Counted from the first letter of the stretch, positions 22,594-31,207 are shown. The stretch: DNA of 39,047 bases from Actinomycetota bacterium (GCA_003168255.1 PMSU01000112.1:1-39047), one strand, 5' to 3'. Numbers and translations: made by a program. Notes: a model not told the origin generated them from the letters alone.

Positions 22594-23907
22594 TCATCGA
22601 TGCTGCGGCGGCGCGAACCACGGCAGCCGGTAGGCGCGGTAGCTGTTCACGCCGGCCGGGAAGTCGGCATTGAACAGCAGCTGGCCTGAGCGGCTGAACT
22701 CAGAGATGTACGGCAGGATGCCCCAGCCGACGAACAGGTCGCCGTTGGCCGTGGTCTGCGAGTTTCCCTGCGACGCCGCCGACAGGCCCTCTGGCTGGTT
22801 GTCCGACTGGACCAGGGTGGCGACCTTGGTCCATGGGTTCAGCCTGATGTAGACCGCCCGGCTGTAGGGCAGTAGCGGGGTGCCCGAAGATTCGTCGTCA
22901 AAGATCGTGTACAGACCGTTGCCGAGGGCCTCCGGGTCATGCTGCCAGGCGAAGATCTCGCCGGCGCTGTCGAGGACCTGCCCGTTCGCCGCCTTGACCG
23001 TAAAGCTGCTGTCCTTGCCGCCGAGCCGCCAGTTGATGGCCCCGGTGAACCGGTTGACGTCGTATGTCGTCCAGGTGTCCCGCGCGTCGATGAGCAGGTT
23101 CCCCCGTGGGTCCAGGTGGACGGCATTGATGTGGAACCAGTCCCAGGGAGTGCTGGCCGACGCCGGCAGCGGCTGCTCGCTCTGGCTGTACGGGACGTGA
23201 TCCGCGCTGTTCCACTGGAACAGCACCTTCCCTGTCCTGATGTCGATCTCCTGAACGATGCCGTCGATGACCGTCTGGTCAGCCGGACCGCCGATCGAGG
23301 TCAGGTCGGCCGTCGCCGTCGTGTAGGAGAGGATCAACGCGGTGTTCCAGGGCGTGATCAGGAACTCGTGCCCGTCGGCGCTGTACCCGTTCCCGGCATT
23401 GACCGTGGCGATCTGCTGGTAATGCCGGTTATAGATGTAGTCGGTGCCGCTGGACAACCCGCCCAGGCCGGTGCCCTGCCACCAGGTGAGAACCGGCTGG
23501 CCCAGGTACCTCTGGGCCCGGAAGTCGCTAGCGGTCAGCCCGTCGGGAATGGCGTGGAACCAGATGACCTGGCCCTGGTTGTTGATGATCTCCGGGCCGT
23601 TGGCGTAGGTGGTCGTGTCACCGGTTGGCGTAATGAAGATGTCACCGTCATCGTTGTTCGCACCGTGCGTCAGTACCGTAACCGGCGGAGGCGCGGTCGG
23701 CCCTGAGACGGCCGATCCTGACGCGGCCGACCCTGACGCGGCCGACCCTGACGCGGCCGACCCTGAGGCCGTCGCCGCTCCGGCCGGCGCGGCGCCCGCG
23801 AGCGAGTACGGGATGACCCCCGCCATGACCGCCGCTACGGCCAGCGCCAGCCTGCGCCAGCGCTGCGGCAGGCTCACGGCTGCGGGCGAAGAGGATGGTG
23901 AACGCAA
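22594..23907 (-). CDS. Secreted arylsulfotransferase-like (ASST) beta-propeller protein
   Basis: 437 residues from TTG 23907, chosen because GGGGAG lies 7 nt upstream and the signal peptide then starts normally (RSPSSSPAAV, then WRRLALAVAAVMAGVIPYS); a GTG ten codons earlier is an alternative. After cleavage comes a repeated ASGSA linker. The body has the motifs of the Arylsulfotransfer_2 family: GPEIINNQGQVIWFHAIPDG, DGHEFLITPWNTALI, DWFHINAVHLDPRGNLLIDA, INWRLGGKDSSF, FAWQHDPEALGNGLYTIFDD. The histidines in these motifs are the likely catalytic ones. Such proteins may transfer sulfate between phenols, but most actinobacterial members are untested. Exported, possibly cell-surface. Confidence 0.85.
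   Translation of the reverse strand: MRSPSSSPAAVSLPQRWRRLALAVAAVMAGVIPYSLAGAAPAGAATASGSAASGSAASGSAASGSAVSGPTAPPPVTVLTHGANNDDGDIFITPTGDTTTYANGPEIINNQGQVIWFHAIPDGLTASDFRAQRYLGQPVLTWWQGTGLGGLSSGTDYIYNRHYQQIATVNAGNGYSADGHEFLITPWNTALILSYTTATADLTSIGGPADQTVIDGIVQEIDIRTGKVLFQWNSADHVPYSQSEQPLPASASTPWDWFHINAVHLDPRGNLLIDARDTWTTYDVNRFTGAINWRLGGKDSSFTVKAANGQVLDSAGEIFAWQHDPEALGNGLYTIFDDESSGTPLLPYSRAVYIRLNPWTKVATLVQSDNQPEGLSAASQGNSQTTANGDLFVGWGILPYISEFSRSGQLLFNADFPAGVNSYRAYRLPWFAPPQHR
23702..23761 (-). repeat. Four 15-bp tandem repeats encoding an ASGSA linker
   Basis: CCTGACGCGGCCGAC-type units at 23702, 23717, 23732 and 23747 (the first slightly diverged) encode a flexible Ala/Ser/Gly linker after the signal peptide of the ASST-like protein. 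The length probably varies between strains. Confidence 0.85.
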
Positions 23908-24106
23908 CGGTGTACTCCCCTCTCGGCATGCCTCCACGCAGCGGCATCGAGAATCGCACGCGGGAGAGCACGGACTGTCGGTCCAGGGGCAAGTCTAAGT
24001 GATTTCTACAATTTTGATAGGGATAATCTGAAATGTACCCCGCGGATGAGCGGCCTACCGCGCCCGGTAGCGCGGTCAGCAACGGCGGGACTGGCACGAA
24101 ATGATG

Positions 24107-24130
24107 AAGCCCCGGCGTAAACCGGGGCTT
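24107..24130 (-). terminator. Terminator of tRNA-Asn
   Basis: Perfect 9-bp arms AAGCCCCGG / CCGGGGCTT with a 6-nt loop lie 19 nt past the tRNA 3' end on the minus strand. Confidence 0.75.
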
Positions 24131-24148
24131 GACCTGCGGTAAGACTAG

Positions 24149-24222
24149 CTCCCGCGATAGGACTCGAACCTATAACCTGCCGGTTAACAGCCGGACGCTC
24201 TGCCGAATTGAGCTACGCGGGA
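24149..24222 (-). tRNA. tRNA-Asn (anticodon GTT)
   Basis: 74-nt cloverleaf. The acceptor arms TCCCGCG and CGCGGGA pair fully with G as discriminator; the D-arm has TAGCTCAATTCGGCAGAGC; the anticodon loop CTGTTAA gives GTT (24186-24188); the T-arm has GGTTCGAGTCC. CCA is not encoded. No integrase gene or attachment-site repeat was seen next to it. Confidence 0.97.
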
Positions 24223-24428
24223 TCAGCCGACACAAGATCACAGGCGGCGGTCCTGCCGGGAACCCTGCACTATCTGCGTCGCGGTCAAGCGTAGCGCATG
24301 CCGCCGGGTCCCCGCCCGGGTGCAAGCGGCACGGCCCGCATGGCGCGCCGTGCGCCATCATCAGGAGTACCGCCTGCCAGATGGGAAGTGGGACACTCGC
24401 AAGACCAATCAGGTGAGAGAGGTGCCAC

Positions 24429-24791
24429 ATGCGGTACCGAGTCACGTTCTTCGCAGGCCTCGCCGCAGGATTCGTCATGGGCGCGCGGGCCGGCCAGGAG
24501 CGCTACGAGCAGATGAAGAAGCTGGCGCGCCGCGCGGCGGACAGTCCGGCCGTGCAGCAGGCGGCGGGGGCTGCGGCGGCGCAGGCGACGGGTCTCGCCA
24601 AGACCGCCAGGGCCAGGGTCACCGCCAAGGTGCAGCAGCGCACCCCCGGATTGGCCGACGCGGCCAAGCGGAAGACCGGCGGGCTGCCGGGCCGGGTTCC
24701 TGGCTGGCGGGTCAGCTCAGCCCGCGCACCGCAGGACAAAAGTAACGGCATGCCCTCCATACCCGCGCCCGGTGGCCCTCTCGACGGCTAG
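24429..24791 (+). CDS. Small membrane-anchored protein, YtxH-like
   Basis: 120 residues from ATG 24429 behind GAGAGAGG. One N-terminal hydrophobic segment (RVTFFAGLAAGFVMGARAG) is followed at once by a charged helix, QERYEQMKKLARRAADSPAV, and an Ala/Lys-rich helical region, then a Pro/Gly tail. The GYxxG-like helix followed by a basic amphipathic helix is typical of the small YtxH-like proteins common in actinobacteria. They are thought to sit in the membrane with a cytoplasmic helix; the function is unknown. It stands alone between the tRNA and a convergent peptidase gene. Confidence 0.75.
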   Translation: MRYRVTFFAGLAAGFVMGARAGQERYEQMKKLARRAADSPAVQQAAGAAAAQATGLAKTARARVTAKVQQRTPGLADAAKRKTGGLPGRVPGWRVSSARAPQDKSNGMPSIPAPGGPLDG

Positions 24792-24827
24792 CCGCGGTGC
24801 CACCGGCCAGCAACGCAAACGCCTGCG

Positions 24828-25691
24828 TCAGTAGCTGTCCTCCCAGGTCACCGTGAACGCGTTGCCCGAGCCGTTGAGCGACCCTGGCTCGGTCAGCGCG
24901 TAGCTATCGCTGCTGTCGACCATGGTGAGCTCGTCGTCGGGGAACGTCGAGATCTTTCCGGTCTGGGTACCCGACGTCACGCTTGCGGACGTCAGGGACC
25001 AGCTCGTGAAGTCAGGAAGCGGGTAGTCCCCCCTCGCGCCACTGGGAGACTCGGCAATCCACTCAGCGCTGGTATCGATGCAGGTGGTCTTCGCGCATGT
25101 CGAGCTGGTGGAGAAGCTGTTGGCCGGGGTGGTGGAGTCGGTGACCTTGAGCGTGTACTTGGTCCCGCTCTTGGAGACCGAAGCAGCGATCTTGTCGCCG
25201 GGCAGCACGGCGCCGCCCACTACGGTGATGTCATTGGTGGGATACATCTCCCACCACGTGTAGTAGTACGCCGTTCCCTCGTAGCACTGGGCGAGGGTAC
25301 CGTCCTGCTCCACCGTGCTGTCGGTGAGGCCGTCGATCCCCACCCAGAAGACAACGATCTCATCCTCGTTGGTGCAGGTGATAGCGGGCTCTTTCCAGTC
25401 ACCGGCGACCTTGCTGTAGGTGTTACTCGCGGTGTTGTCGTCGGCATAGCCTGACCAGTTGTAGTAGTCCAGCATCGTCTGGCCCTTGACCCGGTGCTTA
25501 CTGCCAGCAACACGCTGACCGGAGGGGTGCCCGACCGAGACATGCTTCAGCGCGGCCCGCGCAGCCGCCGCGGCACGCGCATCCGGGGAAGATCGGTGGC
25601 TGGAGGTGCTGGCACCGGCGGCTGGGCTGACGATCAAGGCAAGCCCCAGCGCTGGCCCGAGAGCTAACGACGACCAGAACAGACGACGCAT
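24828..25691 (-). CDS. Secreted G1-family (eqolisin-type) glutamic endopeptidase 1
   Basis: 287 residues with a signal peptide (residues 1-27) and a short prodomain to about residue 77. The mature beta-sandwich begins at YNWSGYAD. The catalytic dyad is in place: Gln129 in TVEQDGTLAQ and Glu210 in TSAEWIAESPSG. Other family marks are FWVGIDGL, YYYTWWEMYPTND and LKVTDSTTPANSFST. Four cysteines in the mature part may form disulfides. Eqolisins cut proteins at acidic pH outside the cell; they were first known from fungi and are also found in bacteria. The next gene upstream is a paralogue with the same residue numbering of the dyad, and both share a promoter block. Confidence 0.93.
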   Translation of the reverse strand: MRRLFWSSLALGPALGLALIVSPAAGASTSSHRSSPDARAAAAARAALKHVSVGHPSGQRVAGSKHRVKGQTMLDYYNWSGYADDNTASNTYSKVAGDWKEPAITCTNEDEIVVFWVGIDGLTDSTVEQDGTLAQCYEGTAYYYTWWEMYPTNDITVVGGAVLPGDKIAASVSKSGTKYTLKVTDSTTPANSFSTSSTCAKTTCIDTSAEWIAESPSGARGDYPLPDFTSWSLTSASVTSGTQTGKISTFPDDELTMVDSSDSYALTEPGSLNGSGNAFTVTWEDSY

Positions 25692-25736
25692 GTGGGTATC
25701 CCCCCATTTCGAGGCGGCTACGTCAGCCGCGAGTCT

Positions 25737-25785
25737 CCCGATCGTAACGTTTAGGCAACTTTATGAGCAATGAACCCATTGGAAT
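25737..25785 (-). promoter_or_regulatory. Promoter block of G1 peptidase 1, shared with G1 peptidase 2
   Basis: On the minus strand TTGCTC, an 18-nt spacer and TACGAT form a sigma70-like promoter. GTTACGATCGGG (25737-25748) and the block at 25764-25785, with the inverted repeat CAATG-GGTT-CATTG, both recur at 26810-26859 with the same spacing of 27 bp and almost the same distance to the start codon. A common regulator is likely. Confidence 0.65.
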
Positions 25786-25811
25786 CTGTTTGTCACCATG
25801 CGCGACTGCCA

Positions 25812-25837
25812 GGGCGCAGCGCATTTGGGCTGCGCCC
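25812..25837. other. Hairpin between the two G1 peptidase genes
   Basis: 9-bp perfect arms GGGCGCAGC / GCTGCGCCC with an 8-nt loop, upstream of the gene 1 promoter block and beyond the main terminator of gene 2. It may be a second, back-up terminator. Confidence 0.4.
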
Positions 25838-25858
25838 GCGCAGGTCGCGCGGCTCGGT

Positions 25859-25895
25859 TGACCGTCACCCGGGACCCAGTCCCGGGTGACGGTCA
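25859..25895 (-). terminator. Strong terminator after G1 peptidase 2
   Basis: 17-bp perfect arms (TGACCGTCACCCGGGAC and its exact complement) with a 3-nt loop start 8 nt past the TAG stop. No U-tract follows, which is usual in this GC range. Confidence 0.8.
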
Positions 25896-25902
25896 GCCGT
25901 GG

Positions 25903-26763
25903 CTAGCTGCTCTTCTTCCAGGTGACCTTGAACGAGTTGCCCGAGCCGTTGAGCGCTCCGGGCTTGGCCTCGGTCGCTCCGCCGGAATCGACCATGGTGA
26001 TCTCGTCGTCAGTGAACGACGAGATCGTCCCGGACTTGCTGCCGCCCTTCACTGTTGCGCTCGACAGCGTCCAGCTGCCGAAGTTCGACAGCGGATACAC
26101 CCCGGACGAGCCGCTCGGCGCTTCTGCGATCCACTCAGCGCTCGAGTCAACGCACTTAGTAGCCGAGCACGTCTGGGTGGTGGAGAAGCTGTTGGCCGGG
26201 GTCGTGGAGTCGGTGACCTTGAGCGCGTACTTCGTGCCGGTCTTGACCACAGAGGCAGAGATCTTGTCGCCCGGCTTGAGTGTCTCGCCCACTACTTGGA
26301 TGTCGTTGCTGGGATACATCTCCCACCAGGTGAAGTACGAGGGAGTGCCGCTGATGCACTCGATGAGGGTGCCGTCCTGCTCCACCGAGTCGCTGCTGTA
26401 ACCATCAATCCCGACCCAGAAGGCCGCCAGCGACGTCGTCGAGGTACAGGTGGCCTTGGGCTCCGTCCAGCTGCCGGTGATCGTGCTGTACGTATTCGAG
26501 CCGGTGTCGGCATAGCCCGACCAGTTGGTGCTCTTCACCTTGGTCGGCGCGCCCTTGATCTTGACAGACTGCCCCGAGAGCACGTGGTCGGTGCCATGCT
26601 CGCCGATCATGAGGTGCTTCAGCGCTGCCACGGCGGCTGCGCGGGCATTCACCGGAGCCTGGGCTGCCGAGGCGGCGCCGGCGCCGGCGAACATGACCAG
26701 GCCCAGGACAGGCACACTCGCCAGCAAGGCGTAAGACAGTCGCGATGGGAGACGTCTCTGCAT
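25903..26763 (-). CDS. Secreted G1-family (eqolisin-type) glutamic endopeptidase 2
   Basis: 286 residues from ATG 26763 (AGAGGCAAG upstream); the open frame extends further upstream but without similarity and through the promoter. The signal peptide is MQRRLPSRLSYALLASVPVL and following, then a prodomain, and the mature domain begins at TNWSGYAD. The dyad is Gln129 in SVEQDGTLIE and Glu210 in SSAEWIAEAPSG, at exactly the same numbers as in paralogue 1. FWVGIDGY, FTWWEMYPSNDIQVVG and LKVTDSTTPANSFSTT are shared. The pair is a tandem duplication separated by terminator hairpins, so each copy is transcribed from its own, near-identical promoter. Acid-active extracellular proteolysis is inferred from the family. 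Confidence 0.93.
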   Translation of the reverse strand: MQRRLPSRLSYALLASVPVLGLVMFAGAGAASAAQAPVNARAAAVAALKHLMIGEHGTDHVLSGQSVKIKGAPTKVKSTNWSGYADTGSNTYSTITGSWTEPKATCTSTTSLAAFWVGIDGYSSDSVEQDGTLIECISGTPSYFTWWEMYPSNDIQVVGETLKPGDKISASVVKTGTKYALKVTDSTTPANSFSTTQTCSATKCVDSSAEWIAEAPSGSSGVYPLSNFGSWTLSSATVKGGSKSGTISSFTDDEITMVDSGGATEAKPGALNGSGNSFKVTWKKSS

Positions 26764-26809
26764 GGGGAACTTGCCTCTCGTTTGAGGTGGCCGTGGGTGG
26801 CCTCCGTGC

Positions 26810-26859
26810 CCCGATCGTAACTTTTTTTCTCGTTGGTGATCAATGGTCCCATTAGGGAT
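26810..26859 (-). promoter_or_regulatory. Promoter block of G1 peptidase 2
   Basis: Minus strand: TTGATC, an 18-nt spacer and TACGAT. GTTACGATCGGG (26810-26821) and the upstream block at 26837-26859, with the inverted repeat AATGG-GA-CCATT, match the block before G1 peptidase 1. The spacer between the two blocks differs freely (a poly-A run here), so only the blocks are conserved. The remaining sequence to 27055 shows no further gene. Confidence 0.65.
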
Positions 26860-27055
26860 GTTTTTCGACACGCTGGGACGCTCGGTAGTCGCCGTCCCGC
26901 TGCCGGCGACTGAGAGCGTCGGCGCCGTCACTCGCTGCCGACCAGGCGTGAGCATTGCAGAACTGGTGGACGGTGTGTGGCGGGCAGCCTAAGCTGCTCA
27001 TCGCGGTCGTCTTACGGCTGATTTCTTCTGACCCCGGTTCAGGCAGGAAAACAAC

Positions 27056-27550
27056 ATGTCCAAGAAAGCCCCCGTAACAATGTACGACTCTGTTACCTGG
27101 GAAGATATTCCTACATCGGCTCAGGTCGTTGCCGGGTATATCGACGGCGACTATGCCTGGCCCAGGGAAGCCTGGGACAGGTTTCCGGATGCCGAGAAAG
27201 TGCTGATCACGGTCACCGGCTCGCTGACCGGCAATGTCGCCGATGTCGAGAATGGCGACTTGACTCCCGCTCAGGCTGCGGAATGGATTGAGGCTAAGCA
27301 ACGGGCGGGCCATCGCGGCTGCACAATTTACTGTAGCCGGTCCAACCTCGAGGCAGTCTGGTCGGCGTGCAAGGACCATGCCTACTACATCTGGGTAGCC
27401 GACTGGACCGACAGCCCGCACTCTGTCGCCGACACCGTCGCCACTCAGTACAGCAACGTCGGCACTTCCTACGATCTGTCAGAGGTGTACTCGCAGGAGT
27501 GGCTGGACACCCTCGACGGGGTAAACCGCCCCTGGCCGCTCCGGCCGTGA
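27056..27550 (+). CDS. GH25-like (glycoside-hydrolase-like) domain protein
   Basis: 164 residues from ATG 27056 with no signal peptide. The order of motifs, MYDSVTWEDIP, VVAGYIDGDYAWP, NVADVENGDLTPAQAAEWIE, GCTIYCSRSNLEAVW, YYIWVADWTDSPHS and ATQYSNVGTSYDLSEV, is that of a reduced TIM-barrel related to GH25 muramidases, seen in actinobacterial and actinophage proteins. The Asp-Val-Glu of the fourth strand is retained. It may bind or cut peptidoglycan, or be a non-enzymatic relative. The lack of an export signal means release would need lysis or another route. Its base composition is slightly less GC-rich than the flanks, possibly from a phage. It is convergent with the sigma factor gene. Confidence 0.65.
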   Translation: MSKKAPVTMYDSVTWEDIPTSAQVVAGYIDGDYAWPREAWDRFPDAEKVLITVTGSLTGNVADVENGDLTPAQAAEWIEAKQRAGHRGCTIYCSRSNLEAVWSACKDHAYYIWVADWTDSPHSVADTVATQYSNVGTSYDLSEVYSQEWLDTLDGVNRPWPLRP

Positions 27551-27591
27551 CCGCCGCCGTCGGCCAGCGCGACGCGGCCGGCGAAGGCTAG

Positions 27592-28758
27592 CTAATCGAG
27601 GTACTCGCGCAGCATCTGGGCACGGCTCGGATGGCGCAGCTTGGCGAGGGTCTTGGACTCGATCTGGCGGATACGCTCCCGGGTCACGCCGAATTCCCTG
27701 CCCACCTCCTCCAGCGTCCTCGGGTGGCCGTCGGTCAACCCGAACCTCAGCTGGATGATCGTCTGCTCCCTGCTGCTCAGCGCGTCCAGAATCGCCTCGA
27801 GCTGGTCCTGAAGCATGATGAATGCCGCCGCCTCCATCGGCACGACGGCGTCGGCATCCTCGATGAAGTCGCCCAGATCGGAGTCTTCCTCGCCGATCGG
27901 CGACTGTAGGGACACCGGTTCCTGCGCGACCCTTTGGATCTCGGCCACGCGCTGCCGGCCGATGCCCATCTCCGCTGCGATCTCCTCGACGCTGGGTTCC
28001 CGACCGAGGTCCTGGTGCAGCTGGCGCTGCACGCGGGCCAGCTTATTGATGGTCTCCACCATGTGCACCGGGATGCGGATCGTCCGCGCCTGATCCGCGA
28101 TGGCCCTGGTGATGGCCTGCCGGATCCACCAGGTGGCATAGGTGGAGAACTTGTATCCCTTGGCGTAGTCGAATTTCTCCACCGCGCGGATCAGGCCCAG
28201 ATTTCCCTCCTGGATCACGTCAAGGAAGATAAGCCCGCGACCGATATAACGCTTCGCGATCGATACGACCAGCCTCAGGTTCGCCTCAATAAGGCGCTGC
28301 TTGGCCTGCACTCCGTCGACGGCGAGCTGGGCCAGGTCATCGGCCCGCACCCGCATCGGCCCGAATGCGGGTACTACGCGCAGTTTCTCCTCGGCGAACA
28401 GCCCGGCCTCGATCGACTTGGCAAGCTCCACTTCGTCCTCGGCCGTGAGCAGCGGCACGCGGCCGATCTCGCGCAGGTAGATGCGCACCAGGTCACCGGG
28501 CGACGCCCGCCTGCCCAGCTCGCTTCGGTCGCTTCTGCGCAGGTCCTCGACGTCCTCCTGGGACGGGTCGAGAACCTCCACACCCTCATCCGCGAGCAGC
28601 CGCAGCACGCCCTCGATGGCGTCCGGCAGAGGGTCAGGGTGGTCGAAGGCGGCAGCGACGTCAGCCATGCTGACGCCGCCGCGTTCTCTCCCCATGGCAA
28701 CGAGGTCCGCCATCTGATCTGCCGATAGTGGTCCGCTGGGCAGCACCGTAAGGGTCAC
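27592..28758 (-). CDS. rpoD: RNA polymerase principal-type sigma factor (RpoD/SigA/Hrd family)
   Basis: 388 residues from GTG 28758. All regions of group 1/2 sigma factors are present: 1.2 ([20 protein letters not shown]), 2.1-2.4 ([56 protein letters not shown]), 3 ([20 protein letters not shown]) and 4 ([40 protein letters not shown]). Region 1.1 is short, and positions such as GRGLIFLDV differ from the usual GRGMLFLDL of the housekeeping factor, so a second, HrdA-like sigma is possible. It lies next to dnaG, as in the macromolecular synthesis region of many bacteria. Confidence 0.93.
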   Translation of the reverse strand: MTLTVLPSGPLSADQMADLVAMGRERGGVSMADVAAAFDHPDPLPDAIEGVLRLLADEGVEVLDPSQEDVEDLRRSDRSELGRRASPGDLVRIYLREIGRVPLLTAEDEVELAKSIEAGLFAEEKLRVVPAFGPMRVRADDLAQLAVDGVQAKQRLIEANLRLVVSIAKRYIGRGLIFLDVIQEGNLGLIRAVEKFDYAKGYKFSTYATWWIRQAITRAIADQARTIRIPVHMVETINKLARVQRQLHQDLGREPSVEEIAAEMGIGRQRVAEIQRVAQEPVSLQSPIGEEDSDLGDFIEDADAVVPMEAAAFIMLQDQLEAILDALSSREQTIIQLRFGLTDGHPRTLEEVGREFGVTRERIRQIESKTLAKLRHPSRAQMLREYLD

Positions 28759-28772
28759 GCAGACCAGTCTGC

Positions 28773-28802
28773 ACTGTAACGCTGCGGTTACGGGGGACCC
28801 AA
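28773..28802 (-). promoter_or_regulatory. Candidate promoter of the sigma factor gene
   Basis: Minus strand: TTGGGT (28797-28802), 18 nt, TACAGT (28773-28778). Transcription would start only about 8 nt before the GTG, which has no clear ribosome-binding site, so a near-leaderless mRNA is possible. Confidence 0.35.
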
Positions 28803-28882
28803 TTTTGTCACCTTAGCGACAGTAACGCCGAGGCGTCCCGGGCAGATATACAACACCCACGCGCCGACGTGCGCCCCTTCGT

Positions 28883-30913
28883 CTACAGGGCCCCGGACGC
28901 CCGGTCCACGAGCACCTTCCGCCGCTGCTCGAGCCCGATGAGATCCCCGAACATCCGGTTGTACTCAGTCGGCGCAGCTACCGGATCCATTCGCTGGAGC
29001 CGCGACTTCACCCGGGAAATCTGACGGCTGACCGCCAGTTCCTCGACCCTGGCCAGTTGCGCGGCGACGTACCGGGAATCGGGCTCACCGTCCGCGCCGG
29101 GGGTGTGCATCGACTCCACGGCCAGCTGCGTGACCAGGGACTGCGCCTGATCGTCCGGAGCGGCCTCTCGCAGGCTTCTTGCCCACTCCCGGCCGCCGCG
29201 GCCGGGGCCGCCGTTCGCCGGCACATCGGCGGCGCCGGGGCTCTCGCCGTCGCGGTCCCACCCGCCCAGCTCGCAGATCAGGCGGAACAGCACGGCATGG
29301 GCCGGCACCGTGAAGGCGTCCGCGCCAAGCGCCGCGAACCCTGGCCCGCAAAGACCGGGACGCTGCACGGCAAGCTTGAGTACCTCCCGCTCCACCTGCA
29401 CGACCGGGTCACCCTGATCGTAGGAGCCGCCGCCGTTCCTGCCCGGCGCTCCCCCGTTTTCCCGATTGCCCTGGTCCGCGGGTGTCCCGGCTCGGGCCTG
29501 ACCTCCACCGCCGGTATCGCGCGCTCGGTGGGCGGCCGTCTCCCGCTGCCTGGCGGAGGCCGGCCGGCCGACGCTGGCCTGGCCCCTTCCGGCATGATCG
29601 CGGACCCGGTCGAGCACGAACCGCTCATCCATGATGCCGAGCCAGCGGTCCAGGGCGACCGCATACCGCTTCCGGAGACCCTCGTCCTTGATGTGCGCGA
29701 CGATCGGGGCGGCGGTATCAAGCGCGGACATGCGGCCCTCGATCGTGTCGAGATCGAACTGGGTCACCGCGCTGCGGATGGCGAACTCGAACAGCGGGAC
29801 GCGGCTGGCGACCAGGTCGCGCACTGCCGCGTCCCCCTGCGCGAGCCGGAGGTCACAAGGGTCGAGCCCGTCGGGCTGCACGGCCACGAACGTCTGGGTG
29901 ACGAATTTATCTTCCATGCCGAACGCACGCAGCGCGCCCCGCTGCCCTGCGGCATCTCCGTCGAACGTAAAAACGACCTCGCCGCGGAACTCACTGGCGT
30001 CCATCAGCAGCCGCCGCAGGATCCTGATATGACCCTCACCGAACGAGGTACCTGACGTGGCGATCGCGGTCGGCACGCCCGCCAGGTGACAGGCCATGAC
30101 GTCGGTGTAGCCCTCCACGATGACCACCTGGCGGCGCTGCGCGATCTCCCGTTTCGCCAGGTCGGCGCCGTACAGCACCGAGCTCTTCTTAAACAGCGGC
30201 GTCTCCGGCGTGTTCAGGTACTTGGGGCCGTTGTCGTGCTCCGCGAGCTTGCGCGCGCCGAAAGCGATCACGTCACCGGAGAGATCCCTGATCGGCCAGA
30301 TCAGCCGCCCGCGGAACTTGTCCACGGGTCCGCGCCTGCCTTGGCCGGCCAGCCCGCCGACCAGCAGTTCCTCGTCGGAGAAGCCGCGGCCTCGCAGATG
30401 GCCGGTGACCGCCTCCCACTCATCCGGCGCGTACCCGACGCCGAATCCCGCCGCCTGCTCGAGGTCGAAACCACGCGAGGCTAGGAACTCACGCGCAGTG
30501 ACGGCGTCAGCCGCTCGGAGCCGTTCGGCATAAAAATCTGCTGCCGCCTTGTGCGCTGCTATGAGCCGACGGCGCTGGCTTTGCTCCTGGCCCGGCACCT
30601 GGCCGCCCTGCTCGTAGCGGAGCTCGATCCCCGCGCGGGCGGCCAGCCGCTCGACCGCCTCGGTGAACGACATGCTGTCGACCTTCTGCACGAACGAGAT
30701 GACGTCGCCGCCCTCGGCGCAGGAGAAGCAGTAATACAGTCCGCGGCTCGGCGTGACGTTGAACGAGGGTGTTTTCTCGTCGTGGAACGGGCATAGTCCC
30801 TTGAGCGAGCCGCCGCCGGCATTGCGCAGCTGTAGGTACTCGCCCACGACCTCGTCGATGGCCGAGCGCTCGCGGACCGTGGCGATGTCCTCGTCGCGGA
30901 TTCGCCCTGCCAC
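28883..30913 (-). CDS. dnaG: DNA primase DnaG
   Basis: 676 residues from GTG 30913. N-terminal CHC2 zinc finger with Cys41, His44, Cys62 and Cys65 (LCPFHDEKTPSFNV, YYCFSCAEGGD). The catalytic core has the motif KFRGRLIWPIRDLSGDVIAF and a TOPRIM fold (VVIVEGYTDVMACHLAG, FTFDGDAAGQRGALRAF) whose Glu and Asp residues bind metal. The C-terminal part is the helicase-binding domain, preceded by a long Gly/Arg/Ala-rich linker (about 455-520). It makes RNA primers on the lagging strand with the replicative helicase. It lies directly upstream of the sigma factor gene on the same strand, with a 124-bp gap that includes a promoter candidate. Confidence 0.97.
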   Translation of the reverse strand: MAGRIRDEDIATVRERSAIDEVVGEYLQLRNAGGGSLKGLCPFHDEKTPSFNVTPSRGLYYCFSCAEGGDVISFVQKVDSMSFTEAVERLAARAGIELRYEQGGQVPGQEQSQRRRLIAAHKAAADFYAERLRAADAVTAREFLASRGFDLEQAAGFGVGYAPDEWEAVTGHLRGRGFSDEELLVGGLAGQGRRGPVDKFRGRLIWPIRDLSGDVIAFGARKLAEHDNGPKYLNTPETPLFKKSSVLYGADLAKREIAQRRQVVIVEGYTDVMACHLAGVPTAIATSGTSFGEGHIRILRRLLMDASEFRGEVVFTFDGDAAGQRGALRAFGMEDKFVTQTFVAVQPDGLDPCDLRLAQGDAAVRDLVASRVPLFEFAIRSAVTQFDLDTIEGRMSALDTAAPIVAHIKDEGLRKRYAVALDRWLGIMDERFVLDRVRDHAGRGQASVGRPASARQRETAAHRARDTGGGGQARAGTPADQGNRENGGAPGRNGGGSYDQGDPVVQVEREVLKLAVQRPGLCGPGFAALGADAFTVPAHAVLFRLICELGGWDRDGESPGAADVPANGGPGRGGREWARSLREAAPDDQAQSLVTQLAVESMHTPGADGEPDSRYVAAQLARVEELAVSRQISRVKSRLQRMDPVAAPTEYNRMFGDLIGLEQRRKVLVDRASGAL

Positions 30914-31018
30914 GCCCGCCGCCGCCTTTCCCCGCCCTTGCCCCGCTACCGTCGCGGCGAGTCTAGTCCTTCCTGCCGTCAGCGGCCCGGCGCCGGGAAA
31001 AGGCTTGACAGCACCCCG

Positions 31019-31158
31019 TCAGCCAGTTGTGGTCAGCGCCAGCTTGACGTTGCCGACGTTCAATCCGGGGCTGGAGCCGGTGGGGTATACATCGACGGTG
31101 TAGGTCCCGGTGCCCGGCAGCGTCGCGTCGCTGACGGTGCCGCTCAGGGCCATCTGGA
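31019..31158 (-). pseudogene. C-terminal remnant of a secreted protein (PPC-like beta domain)
   Basis: The last ~46 codons before a TGA at 31019 encode QMALSGTVSDATLPGTG, TYTVDVYPTGSSPG and LNVGNVKLALTTTG, the pattern of the terminal beta strands of pre-peptidase-C-like or similar extracellular domains. Upstream, the frame merges with antisense of the HAD gene and has no start. It is a gene fragment left beside dnaG. Confidence 0.45.
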
Positions 31159-31207
31159 TAACCAGCGCCAGGAAGGCGCATGGTTGCGCCGCTGGTACCG
31201 TCACCGG

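Noticed and set aside
24149..24428. Integrative element at the tRNA-Asn gene
   Set aside because: No integrase and no repeated tRNA 3' end was found in the window.
26852..27421. 189-codon minus-strand frame opposite the GH25-like gene
   Set aside because: It crosses the G1 peptidase 2 promoter block and has no motifs; the plus-strand gene is clearly better.
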